DNA of 64,000 nt from DATKAS01 sp963733765 (GCA_963733765.1 CAVTEI010000003.1:806001-870000); one strand, 5' to 3'. Positions 27,288 to 36,285 are shown, numbered from the stretch's first letter. Notes: generated by a model not told the origin, from the letters alone. Numbers and translations: made by a program.

Positions 27288-29327
27288 ATGGCGATCACCG
27301 AGGAACCTCGAATCGAGCTCGAGCGGGCGAAGGTCGTCACGCCCGTCGAGGCCCTCGGCGTGTTCTCGCGCCCGATGGGTGACACGGGGTGGCGCTCGTG
27401 GATCACCACGGTCGACCACAAGCGGATCGGCCTGCTGTACGGGGGCACCGCGCTCTTCTTCTTCATCGTCGGCGGCATCGAGGCGTTGCTCATCCGCCTG
27501 CAGCTCGCCCGGCCGAATGGCACCATCCTCTCCGCCTCCACGTACAACGAGCTGTTCACGATGCACGGCACGACGATGGTGTTCCTGTTCATCATGCCGA
27601 TGGCCTCGGCGTTCTCGAACTACCTCATCCCACTGCAGATCGGCGCGCGCGATGTCGCGTTCCCGCGCCTGAATGCATTCAGCTACTGGTGCTTCCTGTT
27701 CGGAGGCATCTTCTTGAACCTGTCGTGGTTCCTCGGTGGCGCGCCCGACGGCGGCTGGTTCGCCTACGCGCCCAACACGACCGTCGTGTTCTCACCGACG
27801 CACGGCATGGACTTCTGGGCGCTCGGGATCCAGATCACCGGCATCGCGTCGCTCTCCGGCGCCGTCAACCTCATCGTCACGGCCTTGAACATGCGGGCGC
27901 CCGGCATGTCGCTCATGAAGATGCCGATCTTCACGTGGATGGCGCTCGTCGTGCAGTTCCTCTTGCTGTTCGCGATCCCGGTGATCACCGTCGCGCTGTT
28001 CCTGCTGCAGTTCGATCGGCTGTTCGGCGCAAACTTCTTCGAAGTTGCCGAGGGCGCCGACCCCTTGCTCTGGCAGCACCTGTTCTGGATCTTCGGTCAC
28101 CCAGAGGTGTACATCCTCATCCTGCCCAGCTTCGGCATCGTGTCCGAGGTGCTTCCGGTGTTCTCGCGCAAGCCGCTGTTCGGTTACCCGTTCGTCGTCT
28201 TCTCAGGCGTCGCGATCGGGTTCATGGGCTGGGGCGTGTGGGCTCACCACATGTTCGCCTCGAGCCTCGGCCCGGTGTCGGTGGCCGCGTTCGCGATCTC
28301 CACGATGTTCATCGCCGTGCCGACCGGTGTGAAGATCATCAACTGGCTCGCCACGATGTGGGGCGGCCGGCTGCGCCTCAACGTGGCGATGATGTTTGCG
28401 ATCGGCCTCGTCGTCCTGTTCACCATCGGCGGCCTGTCGGGCGTCACCCACGCGGTCGCGCCGTCGGACACCCAGCAGACCGACACTTACTACATCGTCG
28501 CCCACTTCCACTACGTCCTCTTCGGCGGTGCGGTGTTCGGGTTGTTCGCCGGCTTCTACTACTGGTGGCCCAAGGTGTTCGGCCGGATGCTCAGCGAGAG
28601 GATCGGGCGGGTCAACTTCTGGCTCATGTTCATCGGGATGAACCTGACGTTCGGGCCGATGCACATCGTGGGCCTCGACGGCCAGCCCCGCCGCATGTAC
28701 ACCTACACGTCCAACATGGGCTTCGACGCCTGGAACCTCGTCGAGACGATCGGCGCCTTTATCCTGGCGGTCGGCGTCTTCGCGTTCCTCATCAACGTCA
28801 TCAAGTCCATTCGTGGCCCCAAGGCCCCCGAGGATCCGTGGGATGCCCGCACGATCGAGTGGATGACGACCTCGCCGCCGAAGCCCCACAACTTCGACTC
28901 CACGATCGAGGTGGCGCATCTCGACGAGTACTGGCACCGCAAGTACGAGGAGGTCGAGGAGGGTCACGGCCTGAAGCAGGTCGCGACCTACGACGAAGTC
29001 ATGGCGGCGGAAGTGCCCGACGCGCACATCCACATGCCGAGCCCGTCGTACTGGCCAATCGTGATCGCCTTCGGCCTGCCGATCATCGCCGCGGGTGTCA
29101 TCTTCAACCTGTGGCTGGCGGTGATCGGCGGCCTCATCGTGTTCGGCGGGATGTACGGCCTCGCGCTCGAGCCGGCCACCGCGCCGGACGCACCGGGCGA
29201 CGACCACGGCGGTGACGGCCACGACGACCACGAGCCCGACGGGCCCGACGCCCAGACAGCCGACGGGGACGACCGCGTGTCGGGTGGCCGCGTGCCGGAT
29301 GACCACGAGGCGGTGGCGGTTGACTGA
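27288..29327 (+). CDS. ctaD: Cytochrome c oxidase subunit I
   Basis: 679 residues. The catalytic subunit of the aa3/caa3 oxidase: reduces O2 and pumps protons. All ligands are present: MHGTTMVF (heme a), GHPEVYI (CuB and cross-linked Tyr), VWAHHMF (CuB) and VAHFHYV (heme a3 and a). A C-terminal extension adds two more helices and a His/Asp-rich tail of about 50 residues. It starts 10 nt after ctaC and overlaps the subunit III gene by 8 nt. Confidence 0.97.
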   Translation: MAITEEPRIELERAKVVTPVEALGVFSRPMGDTGWRSWITTVDHKRIGLLYGGTALFFFIVGGIEALLIRLQLARPNGTILSASTYNELFTMHGTTMVFLFIMPMASAFSNYLIPLQIGARDVAFPRLNAFSYWCFLFGGIFLNLSWFLGGAPDGGWFAYAPNTTVVFSPTHGMDFWALGIQITGIASLSGAVNLIVTALNMRAPGMSLMKMPIFTWMALVVQFLLLFAIPVITVALFLLQFDRLFGANFFEVAEGADPLLWQHLFWIFGHPEVYILILPSFGIVSEVLPVFSRKPLFGYPFVVFSGVAIGFMGWGVWAHHMFASSLGPVSVAAFAISTMFIAVPTGVKIINWLATMWGGRLRLNVAMMFAIGLVVLFTIGGLSGVTHAVAPSDTQQTDTYYIVAHFHYVLFGGAVFGLFAGFYYWWPKVFGRMLSERIGRVNFWLMFIGMNLTFGPMHIVGLDGQPRRMYTYTSNMGFDAWNLVETIGAFILAVGVFAFLINVIKSIRGPKAPEDPWDARTIEWMTTSPPKPHNFDSTIEVAHLDEYWHRKYEEVEEGHGLKQVATYDEVMAAEVPDAHIHMPSPSYWPIVIAFGLPIIAAGVIFNLWLAVIGGLIVFGGMYGLALEPATAPDAPGDDHGGDGHDDHEPDGPDAQTADGDDRVSGGRVPDDHEAVAVD

Positions 29328-29943
29328 CGTCACGGCGCACGCCGCACCGAGTCCCACACCCCACGCCGCACCCCACCACGCCACGAACACTGGCGTCTCG
29401 AACACCAAGCTCGGGATGTGGCTCTTCCTCGGGTCGGAGTGCCTGCTGTTCGGCGGGCTCATCTCGACCTACCTGCTCTACCGAGGTCGCGTCGCCAACG
29501 GGCCCGCCCCCGGTCAGGTCTTCGACATTCCGTTCACGTCGGTCAGCTCGTTCATCCTGCTGATGAGCTCGCTGACCATGGTGCTCGCCGTGTCGTCGAT
29601 CACCCGGGGCGACATGCCCCGTGCCCGCATCTGGCTGGTCACGACCGCGCTGCTCGGCGCGTGCTTCGTCGGCGGTCAGGTCTACGAGTTCACCGCGTTC
29701 TACCGCGAGGGCCTGGGTTTCACTACCAACCTGTTCGGCTCGTCGTTCTACACACTGACCGGCTTCCACGGCGTGCACGTGACCGTCGGCATCATCATGT
29801 TGCTGAGCCTCTACATGATGACGCTCCGCGGCACCGTGCACCGGGGCAACGCCGAGTCGGTCGAGATCGTCGGTCTGTACTGGCACTTCGTGGACATTGT
29901 GTGGATCGTGATCTTCACGGTCGTCTACCTGATCCCGGCGTGA
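29320..29943 (+). CDS. ctaE: Cytochrome c oxidase subunit III
   Basis: 207 residues with five membrane helices; conserved LFLGSECLLFGGLIS, TGFHGVHVTVG and YWHFVDIVWIVIF segments. The only plausible start is the TTG at 29320, which lies inside the ctaD end, with GAGG 9 nt upstream. This gives the normal actinobacterial length. It is followed 10 nt later by a subunit IV gene. Confidence 0.93.
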   Translation: MTDVTAHAAPSPTPHAAPHHATNTGVSNTKLGMWLFLGSECLLFGGLISTYLLYRGRVANGPAPGQVFDIPFTSVSSFILLMSSLTMVLAVSSITRGDMPRARIWLVTTALLGACFVGGQVYEFTAFYREGLGFTTNLFGSSFYTLTGFHGVHVTVGIIMLLSLYMMTLRGTVHRGNAESVEIVGLYWHFVDIVWIVIFTVVYLIPA

Positions 29944-29953
29944 GGAGGGCCCG

Positions 29954-30292
29954 ATGAGCACCGAGTCGCTCGAACACCCGCCTGACGCTCACGGCGCCGA
30001 CGCGCACACGGCGGATCATCCCAGCGACGGCCTGTATGTGCGAGTCGCGATCATCCTCGCTGCGCTCACCGCGCTCGAGGTCGCGACGTACTTCCTCGAC
30101 TTCGGTCCGCTCTTCCTGCCAGTCCTGATCACGCTGATGACGATCAAGTTCCTCACGGTCGTCGGGTACTTCATGCACCTGAAGTTCGACGCGCCGATCC
30201 TGCGGAAGGCGTTCTACGCGGGGCTCATCACGGCGCTGTTCGTGTATCTGATCGCGCTGAGCACGTTCCATTTCTGGGGCGGGGCGAGCTAA
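29954..30292 (+). CDS. Cytochrome c oxidase subunit IV family protein
   Basis: 112 residues. A His/Asp-rich N-terminal tail is followed by three membrane helices with TIKFLTVVGYFMHLKFD, the signature of the prokaryotic COX4 family (small assembly or stabilising subunit). Last gene of the oxidase cluster. A GC hairpin overlaps its stop codon. Confidence 0.88.
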   Translation: MSTESLEHPPDAHGADAHTADHPSDGLYVRVAIILAALTALEVATYFLDFGPLFLPVLITLMTIKFLTVVGYFMHLKFDAPILRKAFYAGLITALFVYLIALSTFHFWGGAS

Positions 30293-30298
30293 GCCCCG
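30280..30298 (+). terminator. Possible weak terminator hairpin after the oxidase cluster
   Basis: CGGGGC at 30280-30285 pairs with GCCCCG at 30293-30298 across a 7-nt loop that contains the TAA stop. Only a short T-rich stretch follows, so efficiency is uncertain. Confidence 0.35.
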
Positions 30299-30299
30299 T

Positions 30300-30305
30300 T
30301 ACCTT
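30300..30305 (+). promoter_or_regulatory. Predicted -10 box for the serS leader
   Basis: TACCTT ends 6 nt before an ATG at 30312. That ATG opens a six-codon frame (MIDGQA) whose TGA overlaps the serS ATG at 30329, so translation of serS may depend on reinitiation. Confidence 0.45.
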
Positions 30306-30328
30306 CCCCTCATGATCGACGGCCAGGC

Positions 30329-31613
30329 ATGATCGACGTCCGGCGCCTGCGCGCCGATCCCGAGGGCGTGAAGGCCGCGCTGGCGCGTCGGGGGGAAGAT
30401 CTCACGGACATCGAGCGTGCCGTCGAGCTCGATCGTCGGGAACGAGACCTCACCGCGCAGCGCGACGAGATCCGGAACCGGGTGAAGGCGGTGTCACGCG
30501 AGGTCGGCCAGCTCCGGAAGGCCGGTGACGTTTCGGCTGCCGAGACTTTGCAGGCCGAGAGCCGAGCCCTCGGCGACCGCGAGCGCGAGTTCGACGGCGA
30601 GGTCGCCAGTGTGAGCGACGAGCTGCGGGCGATCCTGCTCGCGACACCGAACCTCCCAGCGGAGGACGCGCCCGACGGGAGCGGCCCCGAGGACAACGTC
30701 GTGCTCCGCGTCGTCGGCTTCGACCCGGGCCAATACGAGCCGCACCAGCGGGTGCCGCACTGGGACATCGGGGCTGAGCTCGGCATCCTCGATCTCGAGC
30801 GGGCGGCGAAGCTCTCCGGCTCGATGTTCACGATGCTCCGCGGCGCGGGCGCGAGGCTCAGTCGGGCGCTCATCCAGTTCGCGCTCGACCTCAACAGCGA
30901 CGCCTACGAGGAGATCCGCCCGCCCACGCTCGTGCGCACCGACACGATGGTCAGCACGGGCCACCTCCCGAAGTTCGTGGACGAGGCGTACCACCTCGAG
31001 CGCGACGACCTGTGGGCGATCCCCACCGCCGAGGTGCCCCTGACCTCGCTCGCTCGAGACGAGGTGATCGCCGAGGCCGAGCTCCCGATGCGACTGATGG
31101 CGCACACCGCCTGCTTTCGCCGCGAGGCCGGGTCAGCGGGGCGGGACACGCGGGGGCTCCTGCGCGTCCACGAGTTCGACAAGGTCGAGATCCTCGCCTA
31201 TGCGACTCCCCCACAAGCACCAGCGATGCACGCAGAGCTGCTCGAACGGGCGGAGCGGTCGTTGACCTCGCTCGGGCTCGCGTACCGAGTCGTCGATCTG
31301 TGCACCGGCGACCTCGGCAACTCGTCGGCGCGCACGTTCGATCTGGAGGTCTACGCACCGGGCTGCGACCAGTGGCTCGAGGTGTCGTCGGTCTCGTGGT
31401 TCACCGACTATCAAGCTCGCCGGGCGAACGTGCGCTTCAAGCCGAGCGACGGCGGCGCGACCCAAGTCGTCCACACGCTGAACGGCTCGGCGCTCGCCGT
31501 GCCGCGCGTTTGGGCCGCTGTCGTGGAGACTCATCGACAGGTCGATGGGACCGGTCGCGATCCCCGAAGTGCTATGGCCGTACACCGCCGGAAGCACTCG
31601 GATCTCCCGCTAG
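30329..31613 (+). pseudogene. serS: Seryl-tRNA synthetase, frameshifted near the 3' end
   Basis: N-terminal coiled-coil tRNA-binding arm (about 30-110) and class II catalytic core: motif 2 region HTACFRREAGSAGRDTRGL, motif 3 region HTLNGSALAVPRVWAA. After ETHRQVDGT the frame shifts at about 31553. Removing one G gives VAIPEVLWPYTAGSTRIS and a TAG at 31611-31613, the expected 427-residue protein. As read, the frame instead runs into sdhC. SerRS is essential, and no second copy is seen here, so an assembly insertion is the likely explanation. Confidence 0.93.
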
Positions 31614-31616
31614 GGT
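31611..31616 (+). promoter_or_regulatory. Predicted -10 box of the 41-residue membrane protein and sdhCD
   Basis: TAGGGT begins at the serS TAG stop and is followed by 6 nt and the GTG at 31623, the leaderless spacing used elsewhere in the window. Confidence 0.45.
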
Positions 31617-31622
31617 GCCGCC

Positions 31623-31748
31623 GTGACCACCGCGCAGTGGATCTTCGCCATCGCCCTCGCGCTGGTCACTGTGCTCATCACGTGGATGTCGATCTACGTC
31701 GCGTGGACCACAGTTTGGGCCAACCGCTGGTACCGGAGGCGGGGATGA
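31623..31748 (+). CDS. 41-residue single-span membrane protein before sdhC
   Basis: GTG start at 31623; stop overlaps the sdhC ATG in ATGA, which indicates translational coupling. The product has one hydrophobic helix (residues about 4-33, starting TTAQWIFAIALALVT) and a basic C-terminal end (NRWYRRRG), so the C-terminus probably faces the cytoplasm. No similar protein is known to me. Position suggests a small accessory subunit or assembly factor of succinate dehydrogenase (inference). The start is supported by TAGGGT 6 nt upstream. Confidence 0.6.
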   Translation: MTTAQWIFAIALALVTVLITWMSIYVAWTTVWANRWYRRRG

Positions 31749-32137
31749 GCCCTCTGAAAGTCGGCGACACGACGGTCTACAGAGGGAAGAGCGGTCAGTG
31801 GTCGTTCGTCGCCCACCGGACGACCGGCATCCTCGTCTTCTTCTTCCTGCTACTCCACATCGTCGACGTCTCGCTGATCAACTTCCAAGGCGGCGAGCTC
31901 TACGACGACGTGCACGAGCTCTACGGCAACATCCTCCTTCGGCTGTTCGAGTGCGGATTGCTGTTGGCGCTCCTGTTCCACTCGCTCAACGGGCTGCGCG
32001 TCGTCATGGTCGACTTCTTTCCTGGTGCCGTGCGCCGTGAGCGGATGCTCACCGCATGGGTGGTAGCGCTCACGCTGATCGCGGGCATCCCCGGCTCGAT
32101 CATCATCCTGTGGCCGTGGATCGAGGGCACGTTCTGA
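31745..32137 (+). CDS. sdhC: Succinate dehydrogenase cytochrome b556 subunit
   Basis: 130 residues, three membrane helices. SdhC signature near the N-terminus (SGQWSFVAHRTTGILVF) and a heme-ligand candidate histidine in LLFHSLNGLRVV. Anchors succinate dehydrogenase and helps bind quinone and heme b. The ATG at 31745 overlaps the small upstream gene; the end overlaps sdhD in TGATG. The long frame that joins it to serS arises from the serS shift. Confidence 0.88.
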   Translation: MSPLKVGDTTVYRGKSGQWSFVAHRTTGILVFFFLLLHIVDVSLINFQGGELYDDVHELYGNILLRLFECGLLLALLFHSLNGLRVVMVDFFPGAVRRERMLTAWVVALTLIAGIPGSIIILWPWIEGTF

Positions 32138-32520
32138 TGGCCACCGTCGTCGACCGACCCACCTCGAGTCCACGCCGCCGGTCGCGTCAGAGCTTCGAGA
32201 CTTGGCAGTGGTTCTTCATGCGCATCTCGGGGCTGGTCCTCGTCGTGCTCGCCCTCGGCCACTTCGCGCTCACCCACATCGTCAACGACGTCGTCGATAC
32301 CGACGCCGAGTTCGTAGGGGAGCGTTGGTCCAACCCTCTGTGGCGAACCTACGACTGGGCGCTGCTCACGCTCGCGCTGTTCCACGGGCTCAATGGGCTC
32401 CGGGTGATCATCGACGACTACGTACGCTCGCCCGGCAGGCGGGCCGCCGTGAAGTCGGTGATCTACGTCGTCTCGGGCACGCTGTTCGTCTACGGCACGC
32501 TGACGATAGTTACGTTCTGA
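32137..32520 (+). CDS. sdhD: Succinate dehydrogenase hydrophobic anchor subunit
   Basis: 127 residues, three membrane helices; WQWFFMRISGLVLVVLALGH and LFHGLNGLRVIIDDY mark the SdhD family. The ATG at 32137 overlaps the sdhC stop. No sdhA or sdhB follows: the next gene, 12 nt on, is the convergent transporter ATPase. The catalytic subunits must be encoded elsewhere. Confidence 0.88.
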   Translation: MATVVDRPTSSPRRRSRQSFETWQWFFMRISGLVLVVLALGHFALTHIVNDVVDTDAEFVGERWSNPLWRTYDWALLTLALFHGLNGLRVIIDDYVRSPGRRAAVKSVIYVVSGTLFVYGTLTIVTF

Positions 32521-32531
32521 AATCCTCGTTG

Positions 32532-33644
32532 TCAGCCGCCGTCTTCGAGTGAGTGGCGAGACGCTTCGAGCAGGCCTGTCGGCGTCAGCATTCCGAGGAA
32601 GCGGTCATCGTGGTCGAGCACCGCGACCCAGCCCGCATCGTGCAGCAACATCTCGCTGAACGCATCCTTGAGCGTCGCGTCGGCGCGGACCCAAGCTTCG
32701 AGGCGGCGAAGGCGGTCGGCAACCGTGCCGTCGCCGTGCATGCGGCTGCGCGTCACGTAGCCGCGGAGGCGACCCTGATCGTCGAGCACCACGCCATGGG
32801 CGACGTCGGCCGCGTCGAGCCGCGCTCTCGCGTCGGCGAGCGCCGTGTCCAGGTCGACGACGGGAGGACGCTCGAGCTCGGTGAGATCGATCCCCGTCAC
32901 CTTCAGCCGCTTCAACCCGCGGTCGGCGCCCACGAAGTCGGCCACGAAGTCTGACGCCGGCGTGCCGAGCACGGTGGCCGGCGTGTCGTACTGGGCGAGG
33001 ATCCCCCCCTGCGCGAGGATCGCGATGCGGTTGCCGATCTTCACGGCCTCCTCGATGTCGTGGGTGACGAACACGACCGTCTTCTTGACCTCCATCTGCA
33101 GGCGGAGGAACTCGTTCTGCAGCCGGTCGCGGGTGATCGGGTCGATCGCGCCGAACGGCTCGTCCATCAGCAAGACGGGTGGGTCGGCACCGAGCGCCCT
33201 CGCCACCCCCACTCGCTGCTGCTGACCGCCCGAGAGCTGGCTCGGATAGCGGTCGCGGTACACGGAGGGATCGAGGCCCACCAGCTCGAGCAGCTCGTCG
33301 ACGCGTGCCCGGACGCGCGCCTTGTCCCAGCCGAGCAGCCGCGGCACCGTCGCGATGTTCGTGCCGATCGTCTGATGCGGAAACAGGCCAACGCTCTGAA
33401 TCACGTAACCGATCCGACGCCGAAGTTCAACGGGATCGACATGTGTGACGTCGTCGTCACCGAGAAATATCCGGCCACTCGTCGGCTCGATCAACCGGTT
33501 GATCATGCGCATCGTGGTCGTCTTGCCACAGCCTGACGGACCGACGAGCACACAGACTTCGCCGGTCTGCACTTCGAGGCTCAGGTCACTCACCGCGATG
33601 TGACCATTGGCGTAGGTCTTCGAGACCTGCTCGAGACGAATCAC
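32532..33644 (-). CDS. Osmoprotectant ABC transporter ATPase with CBS domains
   Basis: 370 residues. Walker A GPSGCGKT, signature LSGGQQQRVGVARAL, Walker B VLLMDEPFGAIDP. The C-terminal 110 residues form a CBS pair, as in the ProV/OpuCA branch that energises glycine betaine or other quaternary amine uptake. The GTG at 33644 was chosen: TACCCT lies 8 nt upstream, and the following IRLEQVSKTY is the usual ABC start. It is divergent from the two permease genes. Confidence 0.9.
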   Translation of the reverse strand: MIRLEQVSKTYANGHIAVSDLSLEVQTGEVCVLVGPSGCGKTTTMRMINRLIEPTSGRIFLGDDDVTHVDPVELRRRIGYVIQSVGLFPHQTIGTNIATVPRLLGWDKARVRARVDELLELVGLDPSVYRDRYPSQLSGGQQQRVGVARALGADPPVLLMDEPFGAIDPITRDRLQNEFLRLQMEVKKTVVFVTHDIEEAVKIGNRIAILAQGGILAQYDTPATVLGTPASDFVADFVGADRGLKRLKVTGIDLTELERPPVVDLDTALADARARLDAADVAHGVVLDDQGRLRGYVTRSRMHGDGTVADRLRRLEAWVRADATLKDAFSEMLLHDAGWVAVLDHDDRFLGMLTPTGLLEASRHSLEDGG

Positions 33645-33652
33645 CGCGATCG

Positions 33653-33658
33653 AGGGTA
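33653..33658 (-). promoter_or_regulatory. Predicted -10 box of the transporter ATPase gene
   Basis: TACCCT on the minus strand, 8 nt before the GTG start at 33644. Confidence 0.4.
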
Positions 33659-33818
33659 GCGTGACCGTCCGGCACGCCGGTGTTCGACGTGCAGAATTCC
33701 AGTCCGCCTTCGACGCCAGTCCGCAAAATGACACGGCGTGATGACACGAGGGGGCGTTGATGACGACGACCACCCGAGAATCGATCCGACACGTGACTCG
33801 CGCGCGCAGGCTCGGGCC

Positions 33819-34496
33819 GTGAGCACCTGGGCGAGCGCGCTCGCCGCCGGTGACCCCTGGGTTCGTTGGGATTGGGTCACCAGTCATGGCGACGAGATCA
33901 TGAGCGCACTGCGGGAGCACCTGGTGCTCACCATCGAAGCGGTGCTGCTGGGCCTGATCGTCGCGGTGCCGGTCTCTCTGGTCGCAGTGCGCTACCGATG
34001 GTTGCAGGCGCCGGCGTTCTCGATCGCCGGCATCCTCTACACGATCCCGTCGCTCGCCCTCTTCGCAATCCTCGTGCCACTTACGGGGCTCAGTCGCACG
34101 ACGGCGCTGATCCCGCTGGCCTCGTACACGCTGTTCATCCTCACTCGCAATATCGTCACCGGCCTCGAAGGGGTTCCCTCGGCCGTGAAGGACGCCGCCG
34201 ACGGCATGGGGTACGGGCGCACCGCCCGGCTCGTGAAGGTCGAGCTGCCGCTCGCGCTCCCTTCGATCATGGCCGGCATCCGCCTCGCGACGATCAGCAC
34301 GATCGGCCTCGTCACGGTTACCGCGTTGATCGGTTTGGGCGGGCTCGGCCAGCTCATCAACGACGGGCTCAATCGCGACTTCCGCACCCCGCTCGTCGTC
34401 GGCACGGTGCTCTCCGTCGCGATGGCCATTGCCGCCGATCTCCTGCTCGTCGGTGTGCAGAAGCTCGCAACCCCGTGGGCGAGAGCAGGCCGCTGA
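33819..34496 (+). CDS. Osmoprotectant ABC transporter permease 1
   Basis: 225 residues from a GTG at 33819 (the frame is open to 33738). About five membrane helices and a binding-protein-dependent transport signature, KDAADGMGYGRTARLVKVELPLALP, of the OpuCB/ProW type. Its stop is 1 nt before the second permease ATG. Together with the divergent ATPase and the binding protein at 35269 it forms a quaternary amine importer. Confidence 0.87.
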   Translation: MSTWASALAAGDPWVRWDWVTSHGDEIMSALREHLVLTIEAVLLGLIVAVPVSLVAVRYRWLQAPAFSIAGILYTIPSLALFAILVPLTGLSRTTALIPLASYTLFILTRNIVTGLEGVPSAVKDAADGMGYGRTARLVKVELPLALPSIMAGIRLATISTIGLVTVTALIGLGGLGQLINDGLNRDFRTPLVVGTVLSVAMAIAADLLLVGVQKLATPWARAGR

Positions 34497-34497
34497 G

Positions 34498-35272
34498 ATG
34501 GACTTCCTCAGCCGTGTCTCCGACTGGTTCACCGACGGTGACCACTGGAGCGGCAATTCCGGCATCCCCAATCGCCTCGTCGAGCACCTCTGGTTGTCGG
34601 TGACAGCGATGGCGGTCGCGCTGGCGATCGCGCTCCCCATCGGGCTTTGGCTCGGCCACACGCGCCGCGGCGGCACTCTCGCCGTCAACGTGTCGAACGT
34701 GGGCCGGGCCATTCCGTCGTTTGCGTTGCTCGTGCTCGGAGCGCAGTTCTGGGGAATCGGTGAGGTCGGCGGCATGTCGAAGGCGGCGCTGCTCGCGCTT
34801 ATCGCGCTGGCGATCCCGCCCATCATCACGAACACCTACGTGGGGATGAGCGAAGTCGACGAGGGCATCCGCGACTCGGCGGCTGGCGTCGGCATGCGCT
34901 CGTGGCAGCGGATGGTCAAGGTCGAGATGCCAATCGCGCTGCCGCTCATCATGGCTGGCATCCGCATCTCGGCCCTCCAGGTGGTCGCGACAGCGACGTT
35001 GGCGGCCGTTGTCGCGTCCGGCGGTCTCGGCCGCTTCATCGTCGACGGCATCGCAGTGCGTGACTTCCCGCGAGTGTTCGCGGGCGCGCTGCTCGTCGCG
35101 GCGCTCGCACTTTCGATCGAAGCGCTGCTGGCTCTGAGTCGAGCGCGCCATGGTGTCCGAGGGGTTGCGGGCCGAGGGTCCGCGCGCCGTTCGGCAACCC
35201 GGCCTCGACGTACTGAGCACCCCAATGCTCGTCGACGCCACTCCCGCAACCAACCGAAGGGAATCCCAGTGA
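34498..35272 (+). pseudogene. Osmoprotectant ABC transporter permease 2, frameshifted near the 3' end
   Basis: ATG 34498. Permease signature RDSAAGVGMRSWQRMVKVEMPIALP. At about 35137 an extra A breaks the frame; skipping it gives LLALVERAMVSEGLRAEGPR, which matches the normal family C-terminus, and a TGA at 35270-35272 overlapping the next gene's GTG (GTGA). The restored protein has 257 residues. As read, the frame runs into the binding protein, giving an apparent fusion that is rejected here. Confidence 0.8.
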
Positions 35273-36285
35273 CCAAGTCCGCGAGGTGGCTCTTCGCCGC
35301 CGTCTTCGTGACCTTCTCGCTCGTGGCCGCGGCATGTGGCGACGACAGCGACTCGAGCGCCTCGTCCAGCGCACCTGCCGAGAGCACGCCTGCAGAGTCG
35401 ACGCCGGCAGAGAGCGCACCGGCATCGGCCGCGCCGGCGATCGTGTTCAAGGCCCTCGACGCCGGCGGCCCGCTCACCACGGGCGCGCTCGAGAGCGGCG
35501 ACATCGACATCGCGCTCATGTTCTCGAGTCAGGGTGTCATCAGTGCGAACGGTTGGGTCGTCCTCGAGGACGACAAGCAGCTCCAGCCGGTCGAGAACCT
35601 GGTGCCGGTCGTGCGCACCGAGGTTGCGGAGTCGACGATCGGCCTCGCCGAGGTGCTCAACACGGTGTCGGCGAGCCTGACGACCGAGGAGCTTGCCGCG
35701 CTGAACCTCCGGGTGGATCAAGACAAGGAGGATCCGGCGGTCGTGGCCGAGGACTTCCTGACCGAGAAGGGGCTCATCGGCGAAGAAGTGGGCAGCGACG
35801 GGCTCGCGGGCCTGTCGATCACCGTGGGTTCAGCCAACTTCAGCGAGCAGGAGATCGTCGCCAACATGTACGCGCTCGTGCTGCGTAACAACAGCGCGGA
35901 CGTGACGACGAAGTTCCAGCTCGGTAGTCGCGAGGTTGTCGCACCGGCGCTCGAGACTGGCGAGATCGACGTGTACCCGGAGTACGTCGGCTCCTATCTC
36001 ACGTTCCTCGGAGGCGAGCCAACAGGTGACCTCGACGAAACGATGGAGCTGCTGATCGCCGCCACGGAGCCGATCGGCGTCACCCCCCTCGACCCGAGCC
36101 CGGCCGCCGACGCGAACGCGCTGGTCGTCACCCAGGAGACCGCCGACACGTTCGGGCTCACGACGATCTCGGACCTCGCGACCGTCACCGAGCAGCTGAC
36201 GCTGGGCGGGCCGCCCGAATGCCCCGAGCGCCCACTCTGCATCCTCGGCTTCGAGGAGGTTTACGGCCTGACCTTCGAGGTCTGA
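35269..36285 (+). CDS. Osmoprotectant-binding lipoprotein with circularly permuted domain order
   Basis: 338 residues. GTG 35269 has GAAGGGA 6 nt upstream. Lipoprotein signal (lipobox VAAAC), then a repeated TPAES linker (about 30-55). The fold follows in unusual order: the part that normally ends OpuCC/OsmF proteins (FKALDAGGPLTTGALESGD, VVLEDDKQLQP, then EDFLTEKGL) comes first. The part that normally begins them (ITVGSANFSEQEIVANMYA, GEIDVYPEYVGSYL) comes second, and the protein stops at GFEEVYGLTFEV. All family blocks are present, so it is likely functional. Confidence 0.85.
   Translation: MTKSARWLFAAVFVTFSLVAAACGDDSDSSASSSAPAESTPAESTPAESAPASAAPAIVFKALDAGGPLTTGALESGDIDIALMFSSQGVISANGWVVLEDDKQLQPVENLVPVVRTEVAESTIGLAEVLNTVSASLTTEELAALNLRVDQDKEDPAVVAEDFLTEKGLIGEEVGSDGLAGLSITVGSANFSEQEIVANMYALVLRNNSADVTTKFQLGSREVVAPALETGEIDVYPEYVGSYLTFLGGEPTGDLDETMELLIAATEPIGVTPLDPSPAADANALVVTQETADTFGLTTISDLATVTEQLTLGGPPECPERPLCILGFEEVYGLTFEV

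Noticed and set aside
30329..32137. A single 602-residue frame joining serS and sdhC
   Set aside because: The serS C-terminus and stop reappear in the next frame after one base is skipped, and sdhC has its own start that overlaps the small upstream gene. The fusion is a result of the shift.
34429..36285. A permease fused to the osmoprotectant-binding protein, as in some OpuC/EgtU-type proteins
   Set aside because: The binding protein has its own ribosome site, start and lipoprotein signal. The permease regains a family-like C-terminus and a stop after one base is skipped at 35137.
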